From Rhodanobacter panaciterrae (lineage in GTDB: Bacteria; Pseudomonadota; Gammaproteobacteria; Xanthomonadales; Rhodanobacteraceae): 64,000 nt of DNA. Positions 17,748 to 27,474 of the stretch are shown in pieces; position 1 is the first letter of the stretch, and every line of letters starts with the position of its first letter. The stretch lies in contig NZ_BMXT01000002.1 of NCBI RefSeq assembly GCF_014651895.1, positions 310,001-374,000 on the forward strand, in the 5' to 3' direction. A program made the position numbers and the translations under genes. The notes beneath the pieces are model-generated. The model worked only from the letters and a program-made list of their open reading frames with translations. It did not search any database and was not told where the DNA came from.

Positions 17748-18557
17748 TCACATCAGGTTGCGGCCGTGGAACAGTTCCTCGATCTCGCGGCGCAGCAGCT
17801 GCTCGATGCGCTGGCGCTCCTTGAACGAGAGATCGTCGGCATGCGCCTCGAACAGGTAGGTGTCGAGGTCGAAGTCCTTGATGTGCATCTTCGTGTGGAA
17901 CATGTTTTCCTGGTACACGTTGACGTCGAACATCTCGTACTTCTGGCGGATGTGCTTGGCCAGGTAGTCCTGCACCGAGTTGATCTTGTGGTCGATGAAG
18001 TGCTTCTTGCCCTTGATGTCGCGGGTGAAGCCGCGCACGCGGTAGTCGGCGATCACGATGTCCGACTCGAAGCTGTCGATCAGATAGTTCAACGCCTTCA
18101 ACGGCGAGATCACGCCGCAGGTAGCCACGTCGATATCCGCGCGGAAGGTCGCGATGCCGTTGTGCGGATGCGTTTCCGGATAGGTATGGACGGTGATGTG
18201 GCTCTTGTCCATGTGCGCGACCACGGCACCGGAGATGGTGTCGCGGCCAAGCTTCTCAACCACCGGCTCTTCGGAGATCAGCATCGTCACCGAGGCACCC
18301 TGCGGATCGTAATCCTGGCGCGCGATGTTGAGGATGTTCGCGCCGATGATCTCGGCCACGTCGGTGAGGATCTGGGTCAGCCGGTCGGCGTCGTACTGCT
18401 CATCGATGTACTCGATGTAGCGGCGACGCTGTTCCTCGGACACCGCGTAGCAGATGTCGTAGATGTTGAAGCTCAACGCCTTGGTCAGGTTGTTGAAACC
18501 CTGCAGACGCAGACGGGGAAGTGGTTTGACCACGGACGGCTCTCCATGACCGGACAT
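17748..18557 (-). CDS. speD: S-adenosylmethionine decarboxylase proenzyme
   Basis: A 269-residue E. coli-type (class 1A) AdoMet decarboxylase that supplies aminopropyl groups for spermidine. The proenzyme self-cleaves at the Lys-Ser bond in the motif [13 protein letters not shown]; Ser119 becomes the pyruvoyl group (E. coli Ser112). Other conserved blocks are [14 protein letters not shown] and [20 protein letters not shown]. It is divergent from clp, an arrangement seen in Lysobacterales. Confidence 0.96.
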   Translation of the reverse strand: MSGHGEPSVVKPLPRLRLQGFNNLTKALSFNIYDICYAVSEEQRRRYIEYIDEQYDADRLTQILTDVAEIIGANILNIARQDYDPQGASVTMLISEEPVVEKLGRDTISGAVVAHMDKSHITVHTYPETHPHNGIATFRADIDVATCGVISPLKALNYLIDSFESDIVIADYRVRGFTRDIKGKKHFIDHKINSVQDYLAKHIRQKYEMFDVNVYQENMFHTKMHIKDFDLDTYLFEAHADDLSFKERQRIEQLLRREIEELFHGRNLM

Positions 18558-18823
18558 CCGGTCAGCAGTAGAGGCGGGTTAGCGACAAGGGTCCCCGCAG
18601 AATGGTGTGGAGTACAGGCAGGCAGCCTGCACGACCCTTGTGAACGGCGTGCGACAAGCTCGTCGCCACCGAAAGACTGCGAAGTATGCGGCAAAATGAA
18701 ATGAAATTGAACCTTCGGCAAGCCGTCAGGGTTTGCCATAATGCTTGGCTTGCGGGGAATCACAGGCAGACATGCCGCGGCGGTGGTCGCCGCCGCGGGC
18801 AAACAACCAGTTCGGGGATCATC
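18558..18823. promoter_or_regulatory. Divergent speD-clp control region with leader hairpin
   Basis: These 266 bases separate divergent starts. A CATAAT at 18737-18742 is a plausible -10 box for clp, though its -35 region (TTCGGC) is poor. A perfect 9-bp GC-only hairpin (CCGCGGCGG/CCGCCGCGG, 18775-18798) lies in the predicted clp leader, about 25 bases before the GTG start. No full CRP-type palindrome was found. Confidence 0.45.
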
Positions 18824-19519
18824 GTGGCGCAACTTAAATACCAGCTCCAACAGGCTTTCGAGCGCTCCCAGGCTCCACTCGGCTTTGCCCCCGACCCGGC
18901 CGCGATGGAGCGCTTCCTCGGGCTGTGCCATCGCCGCCGCTATCCCGGCAAGACCGCGATCATCCGCCCGGGCGATCCGGCCAACACACTGCACTACGTG
19001 ATCGAGGGCTCGCTGGCGGTATGCACCGAGGACGAACAGGGTCGTGAACTGATCCTCGCCTATATCAGCCGCGGCCAGTTCATCGGCGAGATGGGTCTGT
19101 TCGTGGAACAGGCGCAGCGCGAATCCATGGTGCGCACGCGCACCCCGTGCGAGATGGCCGAGATCAGCTACGAACGGCTGTTCCAGCTGATGGAAGGCCC
19201 GCTGCGTGAGGAATGTCCGAAGATCCTGTTCGCGATCGGCGCCCAACTCACCAACCGTCTGCTGCGCACCTCGCGCCAGGTCAGCCGGATGGCGTTCATG
19301 GACGTCACCAACCGCATCTCGCGCACCTTGCTCGACCTGTGCCAGGAGCCGGATTCGATGACCCACCCGGATGGCACCCAGATCCGCATCTCGCGCCAGG
19401 AAGTGAGCCGCATCGTCGGTTGCTCGCGCGAGATGGTTGGTCGCGTGCTCAAGCAGCTGGAAGAGCAGCGGATGATCGACGTCTCCGGCAAGACCATCGT
19501 GGTGCGCGGCACCCGCTAA
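18824..19519 (+). CDS. clp: CRP/FNR-family global regulator Clp
   Basis: A 231-residue regulator with an N-terminal cyclic-nucleotide-binding fold (FRPGD-like IIRPGDPANTLHYVIEGSLAV, then GEMGLFVE), a long dimer helix, and a C-terminal winged helix (SRQEVSRIVGCSREMVGRVLKQLEE). The length and neighbourhood match Xanthomonas Clp, which responds to cyclic-di-GMP and controls virulence and exoenzyme genes. The start is a GTG preceded by CGGGGA; the frame is open to 18686 but the upstream residues do not match the family. Ligand specificity here is inferred from homology. Confidence 0.9.
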   Translation: MAQLKYQLQQAFERSQAPLGFAPDPAAMERFLGLCHRRRYPGKTAIIRPGDPANTLHYVIEGSLAVCTEDEQGRELILAYISRGQFIGEMGLFVEQAQRESMVRTRTPCEMAEISYERLFQLMEGPLREECPKILFAIGAQLTNRLLRTSRQVSRMAFMDVTNRISRTLLDLCQEPDSMTHPDGTQIRISRQEVSRIVGCSREMVGRVLKQLEEQRMIDVSGKTIVVRGTR

Positions 19520-19528
19520 GGTTTGCGC

Positions 19529-19546
19529 GGCCCGCGCTTGCGGGCC
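19529..19546. terminator. GC-rich hairpin between clp and a GNAT gene
   Basis: GGCCCGC (19529-19535) and GCGGGCC (19540-19546) pair across a GCTT loop in the 33-base gap between convergent genes. No T-tract follows, so it may act as a weak or Rho-aided terminator. Confidence 0.45.
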
Positions 19547-19552
19547 GACGCC

Positions 19553-20029
19553 TTACTTCGGCGCGTAGATCATGTACACGTCGGCGCGCGCATAGTGCGA
19601 GCCGGCGCGGATCGTCGGTTGCAGCACGAAACCGGCCTGTTCGTACATGTGCAGCGCGGGCTTCAGGATACTGCTGGATTCGAGGAACAAGGCATCGCCG
19701 CCACGTCGGTGGAATTCGGCGATCGCCGCATCCAGCAGCAACCGACCCGCGCCCAGTCCGCGGAATGCTTCGTCGACACCCATCTTGGAAAGTTCGTAGA
19801 CGCCCGGCGCCTCGTGTAGTAGCGCGCAGGTGCCGATGACCACGTCGCCGAGTCGCGCAAAGAAGATCGCACCGCCGGGTTCCAGCACCATCTGCTCGGG
19901 ATTGCGCAGCACCTGCTCGTCGATCGGCTCGATCACGAAGTGCTTCTTCAGCCACGCGGCATTCAGCGCGTAGAAGTGTTCGCGCAGATGCGGTTCGAAC
20001 GGCACGATCTCGATCTGTGGCTGTATCAA
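19553..20029 (-). CDS. GNAT-family N-acetyltransferase
   Basis: About 158 residues with the GNAT acetyl-CoA loop GVDEAFRGLGAGRLLLDAAI, preceded by ELSKM and followed by LFLESSSILKPALHMYEQAGF. It probably acetylates an amino group of an unknown small molecule or protein. The start is uncertain. The TTG at 20029 gives the N-terminus IQPQIEIVPFEPHLREHFYA that suits this subfamily, while a GTG at 20083 overlapping the upstream HAD gene would add 18 residues. It is the last gene of a trpGDC-HAD-GNAT run. Confidence 0.78.
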   Translation of the reverse strand: MIQPQIEIVPFEPHLREHFYALNAAWLKKHFVIEPIDEQVLRNPEQMVLEPGGAIFFARLGDVVIGTCALLHEAPGVYELSKMGVDEAFRGLGAGRLLLDAAIAEFHRRGGDALFLESSSILKPALHMYEQAGFVLQPTIRAGSHYARADVYMIYAPK

Positions 20030-20073
20030 CGCAGTGTTCCTGGCCAGAATCCGTGGATGCAGCGCCGTGGATT

Positions 20074-20775
20074 TCAGAACCACTCGACGCGAGTGATCGC
20101 CCGACCCAGCGCCTTCTCGACCTTCTTGCACAAGGCGGGCGTGCCGTTGACCAGCACGGCTTCCGTCGCCGGCTTCAGCATCGCCACGTCGAACATCGAA
20201 TCGCCGTAGGCCACCTGCCATGCGGTGACGCCATGCTCGGCCAGCGTTTTCACTTTGCGCCGGCCCACGTTGTGCCGTAGCGGACGCATGCCGAGCCAGC
20301 CCGGACGCAACTGCGAGGCCAGTATCTCCAGATCGGTCAGTCCCAGCTGTTGCAGGATGCCGCTCACCAGCGTGTGCTCGCAGCCAGTCACCACGATCAC
20401 CCGATCGCCTTGTACCTGATGCCGGCGCAACGCCTGCAGGCCATCGCGACAAAACTGCCGCGACCGGCGCGCCAGGCTGGCGGCAAACGCTTTCGCGGCG
20501 GCCTGGTAACTCCGCTCGCCCAGTCCGAACAGTGCGATGCGCACCAGCACACGCACCGGCAACCGGCGCGAGAACGGCAGCTGCAGCAACAGCAGCGGCG
20601 TACTCAGCAGCGCCAGCAACGTGCGCCACCACGAACGACGGTAGCGCTCGCGGATGAACAGATAAAACGCATCGCCGTGGATCAGCACGCCGTCGAAATC
20701 GAACAGCACCACGCGCGGCAATGCCGCCACATCCGCCGCCTCCACCGATGCCTCCCCCTTCAGCATGATGGTCAC
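20074..20775 (-). CDS. HAD-superfamily phosphatase (subfamily IB, SerB/PGP-like)
   Basis: A 233-residue hydrolase. HAD motif I is [14 protein letters not shown] (nucleophile Asp plus second Asp), motif II is VIVVTGCE with a Thr, and motifs III-IV are GRRKVKTL and [13 protein letters not shown]. The helical cap between motifs I and II resembles IB members that cleave small phosphate esters. The GTG start overlaps the trpC stop (GTGA); an in-frame ATG at 20766 is an alternative. The substrate is unknown. The position after trpC may reflect only operon packing. Confidence 0.8.
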   Translation of the reverse strand: MTIMLKGEASVEAADVAALPRVVLFDFDGVLIHGDAFYLFIRERYRRSWWRTLLALLSTPLLLLQLPFSRRLPVRVLVRIALFGLGERSYQAAAKAFAASLARRSRQFCRDGLQALRRHQVQGDRVIVVTGCEHTLVSGILQQLGLTDLEILASQLRPGWLGMRPLRHNVGRRKVKTLAEHGVTAWQVAYGDSMFDVAMLKPATEAVLVNGTPALCKKVEKALGRAITRVEWF

Positions 20776-21566
20776 GGCGTGGCGAACAGCCGTCGCAATT
20801 CGCTGCCCGGATCTTCCGCGCGCATGAACGCCTCGCCGACCAGGAACGCCTGGATGCCGCCTTCGCGCAGGCGTGCCACGTCTTCCGGCGTATGGATGCC
20901 CGATTCGGCCACCAGCACGCGGTCGTACTCGATCAACCCCTGCAGTGTCAGCGAGGTTTCCAGCGACGTCTCGAAGCTGCGGAGGTTGCGATTGTTGACG
21001 CCGATCAGCGGCACCGGCAACGCCATCGAGCGTTCCAGCTCCTCTTCGTCATGCACTTCGCACAACACATCCAGGTCGAGCTCGGCGGCGAGCAGCGACA
21101 GCTGCAACAGCACGTCATCGTCCAGCGCGGCCACGATCAGCAAGATGCAGTCGGCGCCGATCGCACGGGCCTCGTACACCTGGTACGGATCGATGATGAA
21201 ATCCTTGCGCAGCAGCGGCAGCGAGCATGCCGCACGGGCCTGCTGCAGGAAGGCCTCGCTGCCCTGGAAAAAATCGCTATCGGTCAGCACCGACAGACAG
21301 GCCGCGCCGGCTTTTTCATAGCTCTTCGCGATCGCCGCCGGATCGAAATTCGCGCGGATCACGCCCTTGCTGGGGCTGGCCTTCTTCACCTCGGCGATCA
21401 CCGCCGGCAGGCCGGCCGCGATCTTCGCCTCGATCGCAGCGGCAAAGCCGCGGGTATCCGGCTGCTCCGCAATGCGTGCCATCAATTCAGTCAGTGGCAG
21501 CTTTGTCTGGCGCTCGGCAATCTCTTCCGCCTTGCGGGCAAGAATGCGGTTGAGGATGTCGGTCAT
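20772..21566 (-). CDS. trpC: Indole-3-glycerol phosphate synthase
   Basis: A 264-residue TIM-barrel enzyme of tryptophan synthesis. Conserved segments are [14 protein letters not shown] (catalytic Lys), [41 protein letters not shown] and VAESGI. It is monofunctional, without a fused TrpF domain. It follows trpD after 93 bases and is followed by an overlapping HAD gene. Confidence 0.96.
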   Translation of the reverse strand: MTDILNRILARKAEEIAERQTKLPLTELMARIAEQPDTRGFAAAIEAKIAAGLPAVIAEVKKASPSKGVIRANFDPAAIAKSYEKAGAACLSVLTDSDFFQGSEAFLQQARAACSLPLLRKDFIIDPYQVYEARAIGADCILLIVAALDDDVLLQLSLLAAELDLDVLCEVHDEEELERSMALPVPLIGVNNRNLRSFETSLETSLTLQGLIEYDRVLVAESGIHTPEDVARLREGGIQAFLVGEAFMRAEDPGSELRRLFATP

Positions 21567-21659
21567 GGCATCTCGCTAGTCGGTGTAGGGGAGTGCGCTC
21601 CGTGCACGGGGTGCTCCGATCCTGCCACTTTGCAGGCCCGTGTGCACCCGGCGGCGCAT

Positions 21660-22721
21660 CTAGTCCAGCGCGGCAAGTCGCCGGGTGGTCGCCACGAAGG
21701 CCAGCATTTTCGCATGCGCCGCGCCGCTGGCAATCGTAGTGCGCGCCAGTTCGATGCCATCGTCAATGGAGCCGATCACATCGGCGGCATACAGCGCCGC
21801 GCCGGCATTCAGACAGACGATGTCGTGCGGGATGCCGCGGCGGCCTTCCAGCGCCTCCAGCAGCATCGCCTTCGACTCGTCCACGTTGTCCACCCGCAGG
21901 TTGCGGCTGGAGGCCATCGCCAGACCGTAGTCTTCCGGCTCGATCTCGTATTCGTGCACCACGCCGTTGCGCAGCTCGCCGACCAGGGTCGCCGCACCGA
22001 GCGAGACCTCGTCCATGCCGTCGCGCCCCCACACCACCATCGCGTGCTGCGCGCCGAGCTGCTGCAGCACGCGCACTTGGATGCCGACCAGATCGGGATG
22101 GAACACGCCCATCAGGATGTTCGGCGCGCCGGCCGGGTTGGTCAGCGGACCGAGGATGTTGAACAGCGTGCGCACGCCCATTTCCTTGCGCACCGGCGCC
22201 ACCACCTTCATCGCCGGATGATGGTTCGGCGCGAACATGAAGCCGATCCCGGTCTCGGCCAGGCACTCGGCCACCTGCACCGGTTTCAGGTCGATCGAGG
22301 CGCCGAGCGCCTCCAGCACATCGGCACTGCCGGACTTCGACGACACGCTGCGGCCGCCATGCTTGGCCACGCGTGCGCCGGCCGCCGCCGCGACGAACAT
22401 CGACGCGGTCGAGATATTGAAACTGGAAGCACCGTCGCCGCCGGTACCGACGATATCCAGTAGATGCTCGGTGTTGCCGATGACCGGCACGTTCGCCGAC
22501 AGCTCGCGCATCACGCGCGCCGCGCCGGTGATCTCGCCCACGGTTTCCTTCTTCACGCGCAGGCCGGTGATGATCGCCGCCGTCATCAGCGGGCTCACTT
22601 CGCCGCGCATGATCTGGCGCATCAGTGCGATCATCTCGTCGTGGAAGATCTCGCGGTGTTCGATCGTGCGCTGCAGGGCTTCCTGCGGGGTAATCGTGAT
22701 GTCGCGCGCGTGCCCGTTCAT
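21660..22721 (-). CDS. trpD: Anthranilate phosphoribosyltransferase
   Basis: 353 residues; transfers phosphoribose to anthranilate. Signature blocks are [17 protein letters not shown] (PRPP/anthranilate loop), [22 protein letters not shown], and [13 protein letters not shown]. The start ATG overlaps the trpG stop (ATGA), so TrpG and TrpD are cotranslated but not fused. The C-terminal extension is a few residues longer than in E. coli-independent TrpD proteins. Confidence 0.96.
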   Translation of the reverse strand: MNGHARDITITPQEALQRTIEHREIFHDEMIALMRQIMRGEVSPLMTAAIITGLRVKKETVGEITGAARVMRELSANVPVIGNTEHLLDIVGTGGDGASSFNISTASMFVAAAAGARVAKHGGRSVSSKSGSADVLEALGASIDLKPVQVAECLAETGIGFMFAPNHHPAMKVVAPVRKEMGVRTLFNILGPLTNPAGAPNILMGVFHPDLVGIQVRVLQQLGAQHAMVVWGRDGMDEVSLGAATLVGELRNGVVHEYEIEPEDYGLAMASSRNLRVDNVDESKAMLLEALEGRRGIPHDIVCLNAGAALYAADVIGSIDDGIELARTTIASGAAHAKMLAFVATTRRLAALD

Positions 22722-23314
22722 GCGGCCAGCCGCAGCGGCAGACCGAGGAAATTGCGCAGCAGGTCGTGGCCATGCTGGGTCAGGATCGACTCGGGATGGA
22801 ACTGCACGCCCTCCACCGGCAACGTCTTGTGACGCAGGCCCATGATCTCGTCGATCGAACCGTCCGGGTTTTCCGTCCATGCAGTGACTTCGAGGCAATC
22901 CGGCAACGACGACTGCTCCACCACCAACGAGTGGTAGCGCGTCGCCTCGAACGGATCCGGCAGGCCGGCGAACACGCCCTGCCCGCGATGACGCACCGGT
23001 GAAGTCTTGCCATGCATGATCTGCTTGGCGCGGATCACCTTGCCACCGAACACCTGGCCGATCGCCTGATGACCGAGGCATACACCGAACACCGGCACTT
23101 CGCCGGACAGCTCGCGCAGCACGTCCAGCGACACGCCCGAATCATCCGGCGTACCCGGCCCGGGCGAGATCATGATGTGCGAGGGCTTGAGTGCACGGAT
23201 GCCGGCGATGTCCAGCGCATCGTTGCGCACCACCTTCACCTGCTGCCCCAGCTCGCCGAGGTACTGCACGAGGTTGAAGGTGAAGCTGTCGTAGTTGTCG
23301 ATCATCAGGAGCAT
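22718..23314 (-). CDS. trpG: Anthranilate synthase glutamine amidotransferase component
   Basis: A 198-residue class I glutaminase. The triad is visible: Cys in [12 protein letters not shown], and His and Glu in VQFHPES. The N-terminus [19 protein letters not shown] is standard. The start is at the ATG 23314 ([11 protein letters not shown]); seven further in-frame upstream residues are unlikely. Its partner trpE lies 21 kb away on the same strand, beyond the peptidoglycan-peptide gene cluster. Confidence 0.95.
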   Translation of the reverse strand: MLLMIDNYDSFTFNLVQYLGELGQQVKVVRNDALDIAGIRALKPSHIMISPGPGTPDDSGVSLDVLRELSGEVPVFGVCLGHQAIGQVFGGKVIRAKQIMHGKTSPVRHRGQGVFAGLPDPFEATRYHSLVVEQSSLPDCLEVTAWTENPDGSIDEIMGLRHKTLPVEGVQFHPESILTQHGHDLLRNFLGLPLRLAA

Positions 23315-23408
23315 GGCGAACCTTGCCGGAATCATGGCGCGTCGGCGCCTGGGGATTCGACATTATAGCCATCCCTTTCCGCTTGCCTTGCGAACCTGAC
23401 GCCTGTAG

Positions 23409-24551
23409 CTAGACCCCGCTGAACCGACGCGGCGCCAGCATCGCCGCCGACAGGCCTGCATCGATCAGCGGCGACGGCAGCGGCCGGCCCAGCGCCAGGT
23501 TGGCGCAGGCTTCGCCCATCGCGGCGCTGGTCTGGATGCCGTAGCCGCCCTGCGCGGCGACCCAGAAGAAACCCGGCGCATCCGGCGCGAAGCCGCCGAC
23601 CAGATCGCCATCGGCGACGAACGAGCGCAGGCCGGCCCAGCTGCGCCGCGGCCGGCGGATCGTCATGGTGGTCGCCTCCTCGATGCGATGGATGCCCAGC
23701 GCGATGTCGTAGTCCTCCGGCTGCACGTCATGCGGTTCCGTTGGATCGGCGTTCGCGCAGGTACCCAGCAGCAGGCCGGCATCGGGCTTGAAGTAGAAGC
23801 TCTCGTCGAAGCTGGTGATGAATGGCCAGTGCGCGGTAGCGATATTTTCCGGTGGATCGAACAGGAACACGGAGCGCCGTTTCGGCACGATGCCGATCGG
23901 CGCCACCCCGGCCAGCGTCGCCACCTGATCCACCCAGGCCCCGGCCGCGTTGAGCAATAGCGGCGCGCGGAATGTCTGCTCGCCATCGTCCACCTGCCAG
24001 CCACCAGCGCTGCGACTGATCGCGCGAATGTCGACATTCAGGCGCAGCTCGCCGCCGCGCGTGCGCAATCCGCGCAGGAAACCCTGATGCAGCTCGTTGA
24101 CGTCGATATCCGATGCGCCAGGTTCGTGCAGGCCGATCCGCGCGGCTTCGGGACGCAGCACCGGCACCGTCGCCAGCACGCGGGCCTGGTCGTGCAATTC
24201 GATGTCGCGCGTGAACGGCACGATCGCCTCGTACATCGCACGCACGTCATCGACCTGCGCGGCATTACCGATGACCGTGGCACCGAGCCGCCTGAGTATC
24301 GGCTGCGCGGCAAAACCTTCCGGCGGCTGTGCAAGGAACGGGCGGGTGGCGCGGGTCAGCGCGCGCACCTGCGGCGAGCCGTAAGTTTCGCAAAACAGGG
24401 CCGCCGAACGGCCGGTCGCGTGCATGCCCGCATACGCCTCGCGTTCCAGCACCAGCACGCGCGCATGCGGCGCCATGAAATACGCGACCGAGGCCCCGGC
24501 CATGCCGGCACCGATCACGATCGCGTCGAAATTCTGCACAACAAAACTCAT
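23409..24551 (-). CDS. FAD-dependent D-amino acid dehydrogenase (D-arginine dehydrogenase-like)
   Basis: A 380-residue flavoprotein. The dinucleotide-binding motif AIVIGAGMAGASVAYFMA lies at the N-terminus, followed by MHATGRSAALFCETYGSPQ. Later blocks VPKRRSVFLF, SFDESFYFKPDAG, SWAGLRSFVADGD and GGYGIQTSAAMGEA closely match Pseudomonas DauA, a broad D-amino acid dehydrogenase. It would deaminate D-amino acids to 2-keto acids and pass electrons to the respiratory chain. As the last gene of the leftward cluster it is a good candidate for D-Ala (or D-Glu) catabolism. It overlaps the DAACS gene by ATGA. Confidence 0.88.
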   Translation of the reverse strand: MSFVVQNFDAIVIGAGMAGASVAYFMAPHARVLVLEREAYAGMHATGRSAALFCETYGSPQVRALTRATRPFLAQPPEGFAAQPILRRLGATVIGNAAQVDDVRAMYEAIVPFTRDIELHDQARVLATVPVLRPEAARIGLHEPGASDIDVNELHQGFLRGLRTRGGELRLNVDIRAISRSAGGWQVDDGEQTFRAPLLLNAAGAWVDQVATLAGVAPIGIVPKRRSVFLFDPPENIATAHWPFITSFDESFYFKPDAGLLLGTCANADPTEPHDVQPEDYDIALGIHRIEEATTMTIRRPRRSWAGLRSFVADGDLVGGFAPDAPGFFWVAAQGGYGIQTSAAMGEACANLALGRPLPSPLIDAGLSAAMLAPRRFSGV

Positions 24552-25786
24552 GCGGTATCGCGCCTCGATTGTCGGGTGACCACGCTGACAGCGGTGAGAT
24601 CGGCGGTGACGTTGCCGAGCGTGGCCAGCGCGTCGGGAATCGTGTCCACCGCCAGCATCAAGCCCAGCGGACTCAGCGGCAGGCCCATCGCCTGCGCCAC
24701 CGGCAGGTTGGTGGCGATGAAGGTGACCTGGCCCGGCAAGCCGACGGACCCAAGACTGATCACCACCGCCAGCATCGCGCCGGCCAGCAGTTGCGCCGTC
24801 GTCAGGTCCACCCCGTAGGCCCAGGCGATGAAGGCCGCTGAGGTCATGTACTGCACCGGGCTGGTCAGGCGGAACAGTGACACCGCCATCGGCAGCACCA
24901 GCGCGGTGACTTGCTGCGGATAGCCGAGCCGGCGATCCGCGCTTTCCAGCATCGCCGGCAGCGAGGCCAGCGACGACTGCGTGCTGAGCGCCACCACCTG
25001 CGCCGGTACCAGCGCAGCGGCGAAGCGGCGAATCCGCTCGCCGCCGAACATCAGCGCCACCGGCAACATCATCACGGTGACCGCGAGGTACAGCAGGCAC
25101 TCGACCAGCACATACACGCCGAGCGCGCTGAGCATGCCCAGTCCGGAGCGCGCGCATACCGACAGGATCAGCGCGAACACGCCCAACGGCGCAGCCCACA
25201 GCACCCAACGCACGATCACGATCATCGCGTCGGCGATCGCCTGGAAGAATTCCAGCAGCAGCGCGCGCCGCTCCGGTGCAAGCCGGGTCAGCGCGAAACC
25301 GAAAAACAGCGCGAACACCACCAGCGGCAGCATCGCGCTCTGCGCTGCGGCCATGATCGCGTTGTTCGGCACGATCGCGGTGAGCGCGTCGACCCAGCTC
25401 ACTGGTGCTGCCTGCGCGGCAGCTGGTATCGCCGCGTGACCGAGCGCCACGATCAACGCCGGGTTGTGCGGAAACAGGGCGAACACCAGCGGCGCCGCCA
25501 GCGCGGCAAACAACGCACCGCCGGTCAACACCACGATGAACACCACGATCGCGCGCCGCGCGATGCGACCCGACGCAGCCGCGTCGGTGGCGGTGTTGAC
25601 GCCGACCACCACCAGCGCCAGCACCAGCGGCACCACGGTCATCTGCAACGCGTTCAACCATAGCTTGCCGATCGGCTGCGCCACGTCAGCGATCTGCAAG
25701 GCCAGCGCCGGATTCCAGCCGACCAGCAGCAGGCCGATCGCCGCACCGGCGGCCAGGCCGGTGAGCACGCGCGCGGTCGCACTCAC
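24548..25786 (-). CDS. DAACS-family dicarboxylate/amino acid:cation symporter
   Basis: A 412-residue membrane protein with about eight helices and re-entrant loops of the Glt/DctA fold. The family's serine-rich loop appears as ALSTQSSLASLPAML and the helix-8 region as VDTIPDALATLGNVTADL. The start is a GTG overlapping the upstream stop (GTGA), and its own stop overlaps the next gene. Members import Glu, Asp, Ala/Ser or C4-dicarboxylates with Na+ or H+. In this operon, uptake of glutamate, alanine or a short acidic peptide product is plausible. Specificity cannot be read from sequence. Confidence 0.85.
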   Translation of the reverse strand: MSATARVLTGLAAGAAIGLLLVGWNPALALQIADVAQPIGKLWLNALQMTVVPLVLALVVVGVNTATDAAASGRIARRAIVVFIVVLTGGALFAALAAPLVFALFPHNPALIVALGHAAIPAAAQAAPVSWVDALTAIVPNNAIMAAAQSAMLPLVVFALFFGFALTRLAPERRALLLEFFQAIADAMIVIVRWVLWAAPLGVFALILSVCARSGLGMLSALGVYVLVECLLYLAVTVMMLPVALMFGGERIRRFAAALVPAQVVALSTQSSLASLPAMLESADRRLGYPQQVTALVLPMAVSLFRLTSPVQYMTSAAFIAWAYGVDLTTAQLLAGAMLAVVISLGSVGLPGQVTFIATNLPVAQAMGLPLSPLGLMLAVDTIPDALATLGNVTADLTAVSVVTRQSRRDTA

Positions 25787-26592
25787 GGCGCGTCGCCCGT
25801 CGCGGCGATCGCCGGCAACTGCCAGTCCGTGCGCAGCCGCTCGTACTCATGCTGTGGCAGCAGGATGAAGATCGGCTGGTCTTCCGGCCGCAGCCAGGCC
25901 AGCAACGACTGCATCACCGACGGCGTCATCGCGGTACAACCGGCGGTCGAATCCGTCGGCGACGCCCACAGGTGCGCGAAGATGCAGCTGCCCGCCAGCG
26001 GCTTGGCCTGCGGGTTCTGTTCGATCACGAAACCCATGCGGTAGCGCTGGTCGCCGTTGACGTGCAGGTCGCGCCGCATCGGTTCGGTGGAACCCTTCAC
26101 CGCGTCGGCACCGACCACGTTCGCGTCGACGATGCGGTTGTAGTGCGCCGCGCCGCTGACGTCGACGCAGTACTCGGTGGCGTTGAGCGCTAGATACGGC
26201 ATCGCGGTATCGACATGACTGGCGTAACCGAAGGTGTCACCGATGCGGAACACGCCGGCCGGGCTGCGGTTGTCGCCTTCGCGCTTGACCGGTCCGCCAC
26301 TTTGCGGCGCATTCAATCCCAACCCCCAACCGGCGCCGGTCTTGCCGATCGTGACTGGCGCCGCCACACCGGCTGCGACCCAGCCATGCGCGCCGCGCGT
26401 ATACGTGCGCAGCATGCCGTGATCGGTGTTCCAGTCGGCCACGGTGACCAGCACTAGTTGGCGCGATGACTGCCACGGACTGGTCTCGCTCGCCTTCAGA
26501 TCGTGTCCGGCACATCCGGCCAGGATTGCCAAGGTTGCCAGCGCCAGCACGAGGCACACGGCGCACGAACGGGAATGACGTCGAAAAACCAT
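25783..26592 (-). CDS. Lipoprotein with L,D-transpeptidase (YkuD-like) catalytic domain
   Basis: A 269-residue lipoprotein. The signal peptide ends in the lipobox LAILAGC (Cys about 27). The catalytic block reads GSCIFAHLW followed by STAGCTAM, the His...Ser-x-Gly-Cys arrangement of YkuD/ErfK enzymes with a nucleophilic Cys. Such enzymes make or cut L,D bonds on meso-DAP in stem peptides. In a catabolic cluster it may release the terminal D-Ala of tetrapeptides or detach Braun-type links. The exact reaction is inferred. Confidence 0.8.
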   Translation of the reverse strand: MVFRRHSRSCAVCLVLALATLAILAGCAGHDLKASETSPWQSSRQLVLVTVADWNTDHGMLRTYTRGAHGWVAAGVAAPVTIGKTGAGWGLGLNAPQSGGPVKREGDNRSPAGVFRIGDTFGYASHVDTAMPYLALNATEYCVDVSGAAHYNRIVDANVVGADAVKGSTEPMRRDLHVNGDQRYRMGFVIEQNPQAKPLAGSCIFAHLWASPTDSTAGCTAMTPSVMQSLLAWLRPEDQPIFILLPQHEYERLRTDWQLPAIAATGDAP

Positions 26593-26616
26593 GCGTACCT
26601 GCCTGCAGAAGTTGGG

Positions 26617-27474
26617 CTACGGCTCCAGCATCAGCTGGATGCGGTCGAGATTGGCCAGCAGCTGTGCGTGGCGGTCGTCGTGCCCTTCGCACAGCAGCAC
26701 GAACACGCCATCGAGCAGATGCTGCAAGGCCGATTGGTACAGCAGCGGCTGGATGTACGGCTGCTCGTCATGCGCCGACACCACCAGCGCGATATCGGCC
26801 AGCGTGCGCAGCGGATTGGCGGTATGCCGCGTCACCGTGATCACCTGGCCGCGGCGCTCGCGGAAGTAGCGGCTGATCTTGCACAGCGCCGGATGGTTGC
26901 CGTGTTCGGAGAACACCAGCAGCACATCGCCGGGGCTGGCCGCGGAGACATTCGCGGTCATCCGCGCGGTGTCGAAGTTGTGCACGGTGAGGATGCCCAG
27001 CAACGACAGCTTCAGTGCGAAGCCGCGCGCGTAGATGTCGTCCTCGCCCAAGCCGAGGATGAAGACCTTGCCGTTCTTGCCGGCCTGCTCGATCGCGGCG
27101 GCCACGGCCTGGATCGTCTCCGGCGAATTGATCAGCCGGGTCGCCTCCTCGGCCTCGGACTTGCGCCGCCACAGGTTGCCGGCCGGCGACGTGTCGGACG
27201 CACCGGCGCGCGCGGTGGTCTGCTGCGGCGTGTCGCCGTTGTCGGCACGGGCAATCGCCTCGCCGACCGAATACTTGAGATCCGGATAGCCCTTGAAACC
27301 CAGCTTCTGGGTGAACTTCACCACGCTGGACTGGCTGATCCCCAGCGCATTGGCCAGCTGCTGCGAGGAGTAATCGCGCAGCAACTGCGCGTTCTCCAGG
27401 ATGAAGTCGGCGATGCGCCGCTCCACCGCCGACATCTGGTCGCGCTCCGAACGGATTTTGACCAGTGGCGACAT
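26617..27474 (-). CDS. RpiR/MurR-family transcriptional regulator with SIS domain
   Basis: A 285-residue regulator, the same length as E. coli MurR. The HTH_6 DNA-binding part is at about 1-80 (SSQQLANALGISQSSVVKFTQKL), and the SIS domain at about 125-265. The usual SIS phosphate loops are altered: the first reads FILGLGEDDIYARG where a Gly-x-Gly-Ser-Ser type loop is expected, and the second reads VFSEHGNHPA where Ser-x-Ser-Gly-x-Thr is usual. This suggests a ligand other than a sugar phosphate. The ATG overlaps the epimerase stop (ATGA). It is the likely regulator of the divergent cluster. Confidence 0.88.
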   Translation of the reverse strand: MSPLVKIRSERDQMSAVERRIADFILENAQLLRDYSSQQLANALGISQSSVVKFTQKLGFKGYPDLKYSVGEAIARADNGDTPQQTTARAGASDTSPAGNLWRRKSEAEEATRLINSPETIQAVAAAIEQAGKNGKVFILGLGEDDIYARGFALKLSLLGILTVHNFDTARMTANVSAASPGDVLLVFSEHGNHPALCKISRYFRERRGQVITVTRHTANPLRTLADIALVVSAHDEQPYIQPLLYQSALQHLLDGVFVLLCEGHDDRHAQLLANLDRIQLMLEP

